From contig JAIRLW010000353.1 in the NCBI GenBank assembly GCA_031259095.1, forward strand, positions 1 through 8,652: a stretch of DNA of 8,652 nt. Reading direction: 5' to 3'. The position numbers and the translations under genes are program-made. Below are positions 1 to 5,304 of the stretch, one piece after another; positions within the stretch are counted from its first letter, which is position 1, and each line of letters starts with the position of its first letter. The DNA is from Planctomycetaceae bacterium (lineage in GTDB: Bacteria; Planctomycetota; Planctomycetia; Pirellulales; Thermoguttaceae). A model generated the notes under the pieces. The model ran no database searches and was not told the DNA's origin. It was given only the letters and a program-made list of their open reading frames with translations.

Positions 1-441
1 AACAACGAGATCATTCAGGGGCTTACTAAATTACGGATCGAAAAACTGAAAGAAACCGATAATCAGTTGAAAGAAAAAATTGATTTCCTTTTCAACAATC
101 TTCAACTCGTTGCTGAAAATAAACCACCTTTGGTTACTTTTTCCAAGACAATGCACTTCTTTTTGCCGAACCTTTTCATGCCGATTGATCGAAAATTTAC
201 ACTTCCATTTTTCTACAGAAAAGCACCATTTAATCCGAAAAATCATGTTCCTTTCTCTAAAGATCATCAATCACAAATACAAATATTTTGTGACATTTTT
301 GAACAGTTCCGGCAATTTGCGAATAAACACCGTTCTTCTTTAGAAACCCAAATTAATCCCAATTCCCGTTGGAATCGAAATATTCCAAAAATTATTGACA
401 ATATTATTATTGCTTACGTAATAAATAATACAATCAAATAA
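1..441 (+). CDS. Conserved hypothetical protein, C-terminal part (5' truncated by window edge)
   Basis: The frame is open from base 1 and ends at TAA 439-441, giving 146 visible codons. The first usable start inside it (TTG at 67) has no clear ribosome binding site, so the true start is probably upstream of the window. Two stretches stand out. One, at about residues 45-75, reads SKTMHFFLPNLFMPIDRKFTLPFF. The other, near the C-terminus, reads PKIIDNIIIAYV. From memory, they recall an uncharacterised bacterial family with a 'SK-x-LH-x-LLP ... PIDR-x-YT-x-x-FF ... K-x-IDN-x-IIGYV' pattern that ends soon after the IDN motif. That would make this the natural C-terminus rather than a broken end. 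No transmembrane segment or catalytic motif is visible. Function is unknown. The gene is very AT-rich and runs directly into the repeat island. Confidence 0.72.
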   Translation, partial: NNEIIQGLTKLRIEKLKETDNQLKEKIDFLFNNLQLVAENKPPLVTFSKTMHFFLPNLFMPIDRKFTLPFFYRKAPFNPKNHVPFSKDHQSQIQIFCDIFEQFRQFANKHRSSLETQINPNSRWNRNIPKIIDNIIIAYVINNTIK

Positions 442-456
442 AACAAACGAAAATTG

Positions 457-524
457 TCCACAGATTACGCAGAAAGTTATAAAAATATGCTTGCGTGTCT
501 GTATTCATCTGTGTAATCAGCGGA
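457..524. repeat. Stem-loop with 17-bp arms (CACAGATTACGCAGA type)
   Basis: The left arm 457-473 (TCCACAGATTACGCAGA) and right arm 508-524 (TCTGTGTAATCAGCGGA) are inverted copies matching at 14 of 17 positions, with a 34-base loop. The arm resembles the TCCGCAGATTATG arm at 1159-1171, sharing TCC-R-CAGATTA-Y-G. The two structures therefore look like members of one dispersed family. It lies 16 bases after the stop codon of the partial gene and could act as a transcript end, but it has no T-run. A repetitive extragenic element is the simpler reading. Confidence 0.65.
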
Positions 525-654
525 CTAAAAATCAACGTAATTAGTGTAACTGTCTATTTTCATGAACCCCATCGCGGCGTAGCCGTACCCCAAGCATGGC
601 AGGCGTAAACGTAACGAAGCGTAGAGACCACATGGAATGACTCACACGCAAAAC

Positions 655-673
655 ATTCATGGTTGCCATGAAT
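655..673. repeat. 19-bp palindrome with 8-bp arms
   Basis: ATTCATGG (655-662) and CCATGAAT (666-673) are perfect inverted arms around the triplet TTG. There is no T-run next to it and no gene start nearby. It is probably part of the repeat island rather than an operator. Confidence 0.4.
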
Positions 674-734
674 TGATGAATTAAAAAAATCGTAATCTAT
701 CCGTGGAATTTTTCACGATTCCTTGCAAAGTCCT

Positions 735-752
735 CACGTAGCGTGTTTTTTT
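735..752 (+). terminator. Weak T-tailed hairpin
   Basis: CACG-TAG-CGTG (735-745) is followed immediately by seven T residues (746-752). The shape is that of an intrinsic terminator read on the + strand. The stem is only 4 bp with a 3-base loop, so stability is doubtful. It lies almost 300 bases after the nearest + strand stop codon, so its use as the end of that transcript is uncertain. Confidence 0.2.
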
Positions 753-822
753 GACAACCTCATTTTGTAACTGTCTATTTAAAAATTGAAAAAGTAACAT
801 TTCGGCGTTATTTTTGTTCTGA

Positions 823-1034
823 ATTAGCCCCGATAGGGACGTTAGGATTCTAGCCCGCCCCAACGGGGTGGGGTTAAGTTCCTCCCAACCCGACGCCCTG
901 AAAGGGCAACGGGAAGATGATTAAATGACAAACCGTTTATAATCCTGATGCCCTTTCAGGGCTTCGGTTGGTGATGGTACTTGAACCTACCCCGTTGGGG
1001 TAGGCTATAGTCCTATTGCCCTTTCAGGGCAAAT
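823..1034. repeat. 85-bp arm inverted repeat with GCCCTGAAAGGGC and CCCCAACGGGG palindromes
   Basis: Arm 823-907 and the reverse complement of arm 950-1034 align along their whole 85-base lengths with most positions shared. They are separated by a 42-base loop. Each arm carries modules in the same order: a GCCC-x-GA-x-AGGGC-like palindrome at the outer end (degenerate at 827-837, perfect at 1018-1030), a CCCCAACGGGG-type palindrome in the middle (854-873; 986-1004 reads CCTACCCC-GTT-GGGGTAGG), and a perfect GCCCTGAAAGGGC at the inner end (895-907 and 950-962). These short palindromes make it resemble REP/BIME-like extragenic elements, in some genomes mobilised by RAYT (Y1) transposases. No such gene is in the window. 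It is GC-rich against an AT-rich background. Confidence 0.75.
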
Positions 1035-1076
1035 ACTTTTTTAACCTCAAACAATAATTCCACTGAGATATATTAC

Positions 1077-1106
1077 AATTATTTACAATAGAATTATTTA
1101 CAATAG
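1077..1106. repeat. Perfect 15-bp tandem duplication
   Basis: AATTATTTACAATAG occurs twice head to tail (1077-1091 and 1092-1106) with no mismatches. It lies between the 85-bp inverted repeat and the nested repeat block. It could be replication slippage or the trace of an insertion and excision. Confidence 0.7.
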
Positions 1107-1114
1107 AAAAAAAT

Positions 1115-1500
1115 GTAATGGTCTATTTTATTAACCTTCGAGAATATGGAGAGAGCAGTCCGCAGATTATGTTGATTTTCACAAATTGTTTAAATTATTT
1201 GTAATGTTCAATGGCAACGATCTCTTTTGTCCTATTTTTATGTTCACCACGAAAAACACGAAGGTTCACGAAAGGTTTAAAGAATGAAAAATGAAAAATA
1301 GAAACATCATTTTCGTGTCCCTCCGATTTTTGTGTTCTTTCGTGTCTTTCGTAGTTAAAAATCCGTATTAAAAAATCCATTGAATAATAACCATTATTTT
1401 TATCTCATGATAACATCCCTCAAAATAATCTGCGAAAATCGGCATAATCTGCGGATGATTTTGTCCAAGTGTTCGGTGGGTAATAAAAATAGACAGTTAC
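1115..1500. repeat. Three-layer nested inverted-repeat block
   Basis: Three pairs of inverted arms are nested about a common centre. The outer pair is GTAATGGTCTATTTTATTAACC (1115-1136) with the complement of GGTAATAAAAATAGACAGTTAC (1479-1500). The middle pair is 1158-1187 with 1427-1456, matching at 25 of 30 positions and containing CCGCAGATTATG and GATTTTC. The inner pair is ACCACGAAAAACACGAAGG (1246-1264) with 1337-1355, matching at 16 of 19. A further short CACGAAA arm lies at 1268-1274, with its complement at 1311-1317. Fully folded, it would make a long imperfect cruciform or RNA hairpin. The arms resemble dispersed 'CACGAAxxACACGAAG' and 'CCGCAGATTA' intergenic repeats that I recall from planctomycete and other bacterial genomes. 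Transposition into a palindromic target or pairwise element insertion are possible origins. Confidence 0.7.
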
Positions 1501-2282
1501 AAAAAAACAACAGCGCAAACTAAAATCAGAAACGAAATATAGACGACAAAATTGATGAAAACGGTTTGGTAAAATGACCGTTTGGGGTGACAAGCGTGAT
1601 TTCTTGCCAGAACGTAGGCAATACTCATCATCAATATTGTCGCAATAAACAGAAATATCATGGGACGACGCCAGAAAACCGGATCAATAAATTTTCCGCC
1701 GAGTTCCGTAAAATAGAAACTACCTAGCAAAATCATCACTAAAAAAATTATCAAAACACCAAAACCGATTTCCTTCCAACTTTGGGCATAGATATAAAAG
1801 GAAAGAAGAATCAGATTAAATGTTTGCCCGATGAGGAATAATAATAACGTTGCCCAAAAAAGACGTTCAACCGGAAAATCCAAGAAACACGCAATTTCAA
1901 GAAACGGAAATGCCGGACATAATAATCCAAACGAAAAAAAGAAACCGGAACCAATACTGCCGTGAATTATTTGAAGCGGTGTTAGAGGTGTTCGTCGGAG
2001 AAGTTCATCCTGAAAGATTGATTCAATAAAAACCGTACCGAAATCACTGCCGAGAAAAACAAGCGTACAACAAGTTGCCGCAAGAAAACCAAGTTCAAAA
2101 AAATCTGTTCGGGTTAAATTTCCGGTGAATGTTGGAAAACAGATTGCCCATACGAGAAGTCCAGTCAGAACCAGACAATAAGCAATAAACGTCATAAAAA
2201 ATATTTGCCGGCAGAACCGCATTCGAACCGTCAACGCAAAAACAGGATTCACCGCGTCAAGTAATTCGTTAAATCGTAACAT
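1497..2282 (-). CDS. Seven-helix membrane protein, ABC-2 permease-like
   Basis: This is a 261-residue, strongly hydrophobic protein. I count about seven likely transmembrane helices, at roughly residues 27-49, 62-86, 108-131, 141-165, 172-192, 207-226 and 241-261. The cytosolic-looking N-terminus reads LLDAVNPVFALTVRMRFCRQ. This recalls the 'NPxxxRExR' start of planctomycete ABC-2-type permeases. The segment ESIFQDELLRRTPLTPLQIIHG (87-108) resembles the 'ExxxxTLxLLxxTPLSxxxIxxGK' loop of those permeases. On this basis I call it an ABC-2 permease-like subunit, but no ATPase gene is adjacent and the export substrate cannot be told. The ATG start at 2280-2282 has only a weak GGA ribosome site. 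The gene follows the oxidoreductase on the same strand after 80 bases and an intervening hairpin, so it may be separately transcribed. Its TAA stop lies inside a copy of the GTAACTGTCTATTTT repeat. Confidence 0.7.
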   Translation of the reverse strand: MLRFNELLDAVNPVFALTVRMRFCRQIFFMTFIAYCLVLTGLLVWAICFPTFTGNLTRTDFFELGFLAATCCTLVFLGSDFGTVFIESIFQDELLRRTPLTPLQIIHGSIGSGFFFSFGLLCPAFPFLEIACFLDFPVERLFWATLLLFLIGQTFNLILLSFYIYAQSWKEIGFGVLIIFLVMILLGSFYFTELGGKFIDPVFWRRPMIFLFIATILMMSIAYVLARNHACHPKRSFYQTVFINFVVYISFLILVCAVVFL

Positions 2283-2306
2283 TTTCCATTGATAGAAATA
2301 ACATAA

Positions 2307-2345
2307 GAATCTCTAAAAATCCATTTAAATGATTTTTAGAGATTC
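2307..2345 (-). terminator. Perfect 15-bp hairpin after the oxidoreductase gene
   Basis: GAATCTCTAAAAATC (2307-2321) and GATTTTTAGAGATTC (2331-2345) are perfect inverted copies around a 9-base AT loop. Read on the - strand it begins 17 bases after the Gfo/Idh/MocA stop codon and is followed by TTATGTTATTTC, only moderately T-rich. It is probably a transcription terminator, or an mRNA 3' stabilising hairpin, that separates this gene from the membrane-protein gene downstream. The stem is AT-rich, so termination may be partial. Confidence 0.6.
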
Positions 2346-2362
2346 CCTACTGAAATGTTGAA

Positions 2363-3688
2363 TTACCGGACAACCTGATGATAAACGAGTCCCAAACCGG
2401 GAACTTCGATTTTGTAACGTCCCTTGTCATCCGGCAATGTCGGAGGCGTTGCGTCCCACGTGTAACCGCTCGGCTTGGTTGGAATTTCCATGTTGAGCGC
2501 TTCCTCCCACGTCAACCGTTTGCCGGTGTAACATGCTAAACGTCCGAAAATTGCCAACATGGTACTCTTCGCCATGTATTCACCGTTATTGATGTATATT
2601 TCACCACCACTACGGATTGCTTTGTAGAGCGCTTCATGTTCGAGTTTGTACATCTCGCTTGGAACTTTTTTTTGCGTGTATTTATTCTCGCCGATAATAA
2701 CACCTTTGAGAATGGTTGCCCGACCTTTGGTTCCAAGAAGATGATCATCGGTTTCGTTGAAACATTTTGACTGTTGACGGCTAAAAGCGTAAATTGTCTT
2801 GCCGTCCTCATACTCATAGACAACTCCCATTCCGTCATAAATATCACCGTAAGCCGGTTGAGCGGTTCGTGCCATTCGGGCGCCGATTCCGTAAGCATAT
2901 TTCGGCGGATTGTCGCCGTAAGTCCACATCGCCTTGTCAAGACTGTGAATATGCTGTTCGACATTGTAATCGCCGGAAAGCCAGGTGAAATTGTACCAAT
3001 TCCGAACCTGTGCCATCATCTCCGTATCATTCGGTTGACGGGGACGTGTCCACAAAATTCCGGTCAGATAAGTTTCCCGTACTGAAAGAATGTCGCCGAT
3101 TGCACCGTCCAGAACCCGTTTCATCATGTCCTGAACATTCAAATCGTAACGCCAACAAAGTCCTGAAACAATATTCAGTTTCTTCTCCTTCGCAATCTGC
3201 GCGGTTTCCAAAACACTTTTAATTCCGGCTCCGTCAACCGCAACTGGTTTCTCACAGAAAACATGTTTGCCCTTGTCAATTGCATAACGTAGTGAGAGCG
3301 GACGGAAATGAGTTGCTTCACAAAGCAAGACAACATCGCAAAGATCAATCACTTTTTTGTACGATTCGAGACCGTCAAAGGTTGTTTCCGGTGTTGCGTC
3401 AATACGCGAGGCAAACGTCTCATTCTTTTTGAGTGCGGCAAGAGCATTGGCGGCGCGTTCGGGAAAAGCGTCGCAAAGAGCAACCAATCGGGTGTTTGGA
3501 TCAGCCGAAAGCGCGTTAACAACGGCTCCACGCCCACGACCTCCGGCTCCAACCAAGCCAATTTTAATAACATTGTTTTCGGCGGCATGGACCGGCGATT
3601 GCAGACCAGACACTCCGGCAATCGCTGTTGCGGCAACTGCACTGCTCTTCAAAAATGCACGACGGGAAGAAAAACCATTCAGTTTCAT
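2363..3688 (-). CDS. Tat-exported Gfo/Idh/MocA family oxidoreductase
   Basis: This is a 441-residue NAD(P)-dependent oxidoreductase of the Gfo/Idh/MocA family, which typically oxidises or rearranges sugars and inositols. The N-terminus is a twin-arginine signal (SSRRAFLKSS at residues 7-16, hydrophobic to about 31, likely cleavage around AHA-A 34-37), so the folded protein should be exported with its cofactor. The Rossmann domain begins at about 41 with GLVGAGGRGRG (44-54), the glycine-rich dinucleotide loop. The family's CEKP motif is at 145-148. The segment VEQHIHSLDKAMW (243-255) carries the H/D residues usual at the catalytic site of this secreted subgroup. Length is typical for the Tat-type planctomycete members. 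The ATG at 3686-3688 has an AAGGA ribosome site nine bases upstream. Such genes are numerous in Planctomycetes and the exact substrate cannot be assigned from sequence. Confidence 0.93.
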   Translation of the reverse strand: MKLNGFSSRRAFLKSSAVAATAIAGVSGLQSPVHAAENNVIKIGLVGAGGRGRGAVVNALSADPNTRLVALCDAFPERAANALAALKKNETFASRIDATPETTFDGLESYKKVIDLCDVVLLCEATHFRPLSLRYAIDKGKHVFCEKPVAVDGAGIKSVLETAQIAKEKKLNIVSGLCWRYDLNVQDMMKRVLDGAIGDILSVRETYLTGILWTRPRQPNDTEMMAQVRNWYNFTWLSGDYNVEQHIHSLDKAMWTYGDNPPKYAYGIGARMARTAQPAYGDIYDGMGVVYEYEDGKTIYAFSRQQSKCFNETDDHLLGTKGRATILKGVIIGENKYTQKKVPSEMYKLEHEALYKAIRSGGEIYINNGEYMAKSTMLAIFGRLACYTGKRLTWEEALNMEIPTKPSGYTWDATPPTLPDDKGRYKIEVPGLGLVYHQVVR

Positions 3689-3744
3689 CGTAATAGTTCC
3701 TTATTTGGGTTAAGGGATAAAAAAACCGTAATAAAATTCACGGT

Positions 3745-3759
3745 TCAACAACTTGTTGA
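3745..3759. promoter_or_regulatory. 15-bp palindrome in the divergent intergenic region (possible operator)
   Basis: TCAACAA-C-TTGTTGA is a perfect palindrome 57 bases upstream of the oxidoreductase start. It partly overlaps a second inverted pair, AACCGT (3724-3729) with ACGGTT (3740-3745). A TATAAT hexamer on the - strand (3765-3770) lies just upstream with a poor -35, so the palindrome would fall near the transcription start, where a repressor could act. The rest of the 316-base gap (3689-4004) shows no gene. The + strand promoter of the WD40 gene could not be assigned with confidence. Confidence 0.3.
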
Positions 3760-4004
3760 TGGATATTATAGAGAATTTTTCGAAAAAGAATAACAAGTCA
3801 TATAATATTTTTTACTGAGGTTTCCTAATTTGTAGTTGTAACTATGTCATGACGGGAAGAATAGATAAAATAGTTAGTTTACACCGATTTTCAGGTTTTT
3901 ATCGATTTTTATTGCTGAGACGACATTTTTCAGCCGATTAAAGAACGATGAGATTAGTTTTATTCCGACAGAAAATTCATTATTTTTGAGGGAGGGAAAA
4001 TATT

Positions 4005-5183
4005 ATGTTTTCAAAATTGATTCGTTCTTGGTTAGGTTTTGGATTCGTATCTTTTTTTGTTGTAATAATTTACAGCAATCAAATAATCGGGCAAACAATT
4101 GAACCAAAAATTGAGCAAAAAATTCTCGAAGCCGCCGACACAGTACGACTTTACGAGCAAATCGCTAATATTAACCGTGTTCCCGTCATTACGTGTATTG
4201 ACCTTGAAAAAAACGGACGACTTTTGGCTATCGGCGGCGATGATTGTATTGTTCGGCTTTGGGATGTGCAGGCAAAAGGTTTTATCCGCGAATTGCAGGA
4301 ACATCTCGATTGGGTTCGCGGTCTCGCGTTCAGCCCAGACCAAACACGTTTGGCAACTGTCGGGCAAGATGGACAAATTAAATTGTGGGATGTGCAAAAC
4401 GGCGCTTTGGTACGTTCACTAAAAGGGGCAGTACGCGGAACACAAAAAATTCTGTTTCATCCAAACGGTTCTCAATTCGCCGTCTGCGGGTTTGAGAAAA
4501 ATGTTCGGATTTACGACGCAGCAACCGGTAATCCGTTGAAAACATTGGCAACACACGGAACAAGCAATAAAGCAATCGCTTTTTCACCAGACGGTTCTCT
4601 TTTGGCGGTCGGCGGTCGAACCGGAGTAATTCGGGTTTGGCAAACTTCAGATTATTCGCAATTAACCGACTTAAAAGGCGATGGACGGCGCGTTCACACG
4701 GTTGCTTTTTCACCGGATGGTTCCCAACTGGCTTCCGGCGGCGAAGGTCCATTTATTATGATCTGGAAACCAACAGACGGAACATTATTACAAAGTCTGC
4801 AAGAACGCCCCGGTAAAACGTTTTCTCTTGTTTTTTGCGGTAAGACCTTGCTCGCTTCCGGCGAAAGCGATAACGCTATACGTATTTGGGATATTATGCA
4901 AAACCGGAATATCCTGACCTTGCTTGGACACACCGGAACAATTTCGACGATGATTTATGAATCCGCGTCAAACCGGTTAATTTCCGGCAGTTTTGATACT
5001 TCATTGCGGTTCTGGACGTTACCGGCTGATTCCAACTCCGTACCGGTTCAACAGATTACGGCAGTTCCGGTTGCAACCGTTCCGGCAGAACCAACGGTTC
5101 CGACCTTCGAAACTCCAACGGCAGCATCACCGTTTGCCGAACCAATCAAATCATCATCATCATCAGTACCAGTTACTTTTTAA
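4005..5183 (+). CDS. Exported WD40-repeat (beta-propeller) protein
   Basis: This is a 392-residue protein with an N-terminal hydrophobic segment (residues 10-29, preceded by Lys/Arg), consistent with a signal peptide or membrane anchor ending near IIGQ. A short helical linker (33-58) follows. Then come seven WD40 repeats, whose strand-ending motifs are VRLWDV (83-88), IKLWDV (125-130), VRIYDA (167-172), IRVWQT (209-214), IMIWKP (251-256), IRIWDI (292-297) and LRFWTL (334-339). AFSPD motifs occur in three blades (108-112, 192-196, 234-238). Seven repeats make one complete propeller, a protein-binding scaffold rather than an enzyme. The tail (341-392) is rich in Pro, Val, Thr and Ser and looks disordered. 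The ATG is preceded by GGGAGGG (3989-3995) at good spacing. It is divergent from the oxidoreductase. The partner is unknown. Confidence 0.9.
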   Translation: MFSKLIRSWLGFGFVSFFVVIIYSNQIIGQTIEPKIEQKILEAADTVRLYEQIANINRVPVITCIDLEKNGRLLAIGGDDCIVRLWDVQAKGFIRELQEHLDWVRGLAFSPDQTRLATVGQDGQIKLWDVQNGALVRSLKGAVRGTQKILFHPNGSQFAVCGFEKNVRIYDAATGNPLKTLATHGTSNKAIAFSPDGSLLAVGGRTGVIRVWQTSDYSQLTDLKGDGRRVHTVAFSPDGSQLASGGEGPFIMIWKPTDGTLLQSLQERPGKTFSLVFCGKTLLASGESDNAIRIWDIMQNRNILTLLGHTGTISTMIYESASNRLISGSFDTSLRFWTLPADSNSVPVQQITAVPVATVPAEPTVPTFETPTAASPFAEPIKSSSSSVPVTF

Positions 5184-5228
5184 TCATTGATTCTCTCCGA
5201 TATTTTATAGAAAATCCTATTCAATTTA

Positions 5229-5258
5229 TTTACAGGTTAAATCGCTCAGTAATAAAAT
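5229..5258 (+). promoter_or_regulatory. Candidate sigma-70-type promoter for the PD-(D/E)XK gene
   Basis: TTTACA (5229-5234) and TAAAAT (5253-5258) each match the -35 and -10 consensus at five of six positions, with an 18-base spacer. Transcription would begin near 5265, about 40 bases before the ATG at 5305. The region is AT-rich, so a chance match is possible. Confidence 0.38.
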
Positions 5259-5304
5259 AATGTTAATATTAATAATGAATCAAATAAGGTAAAAGAGTAA
5301 GCGG

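Larger units (their letters stand above)
442..1496. other. Gene-free repeat island
   Basis: About 1.05 kb between the stop of the partial gene and the stop of the convergent membrane-protein gene contains no reading frame I would defend. It is occupied by several unrelated-looking inverted repeats and by four copies of a GTAACTGTCTATTTT-like motif, described individually below. The part from 561 to 762 is the least structured. It holds only a 19-bp palindrome (655-673), a weak T-tailed hairpin (735-752) and a run of CGTAGCC/CGTAAACGTAACGAAGCGTAG-like sequence around 575-625. Because the flanking genes converge here, the island lies where transcription of both should end. That is a common place for tolerated insertions. 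Confidence 0.8.
545..1501. repeat. Outer perfect 16-bp inverted repeat (TGTAACTGTCTATTTT) bounding the repeat island
   Basis: TGTAACTGTCTATTTT at 545-560 is found as an exact reverse complement at 1486-1501. A further + oriented copy at 763-780 (TTTTGTAACTGTCTATTT) pairs perfectly over 18 bases with 1487-1504. A diverged + copy, GTAATGGTCTATTTTATTAACC, lies at 1115-1136. The copies sit at the borders of the other repeat modules. This could mark the ends of one or more non-autonomous mobile elements inserted near each other. No target-site duplication is evident outside 545 or 1501, and there is no transposase, so the mobile interpretation is inference. The repeats themselves are directly visible. 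Confidence 0.6.

Noticed and set aside
681..863. 60-codon open frame on the - strand in the repeat island
   Set aside because: It covers one copy of the GTAACTGTCTATTT motif and the outer end of the 85-bp inverted repeat. It has no ribosome binding site and no recognisable domain, so it is a by-product of repeat sequence.
823..1034. Possible CRISPR array because of repeated GCCCTTTCAGGGC
   Set aside because: The repeats are only 13 bases, are inverted within long arms, and are irregularly spaced. There are no cas genes or uniform spacers.
1195..1380. 61-codon open frame on the - strand (NYERHERTQKSEGHEN...)
   Set aside because: The His/Glu/Arg-rich peptide is simply the CACGAAA-type repeat read through. 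Such repeats commonly give spurious small proteins.
2536..2964. 142-codon - strand open frame overlapping the oxidoreductase
   Set aside because: It is a different frame of the same strand within the Gfo/Idh/MocA coding region and carries no domain signature.
3308..3793. 161-codon + strand open frame opposite the oxidoreductase
   Set aside because: It lies antisense to a clearly coding Gfo/Idh/MocA gene whose signal peptide and Rossmann motifs it overlaps. Its own sequence shows no domain.
3836..3871. Possible promoter for the WD40 gene (TTGTAA ... TAAAAT)
   Set aside because: The spacing is far too long (24 bases) for a sigma-70 promoter, and other AT-rich hexamers nearby fit equally poorly.
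4378..4752. 124-codon - strand open frame inside the WD40 gene
   Set aside because: It is antisense to well-formed WD40 blades, and its Arg/Pro-rich composition reflects the complementary strand of the repeats.
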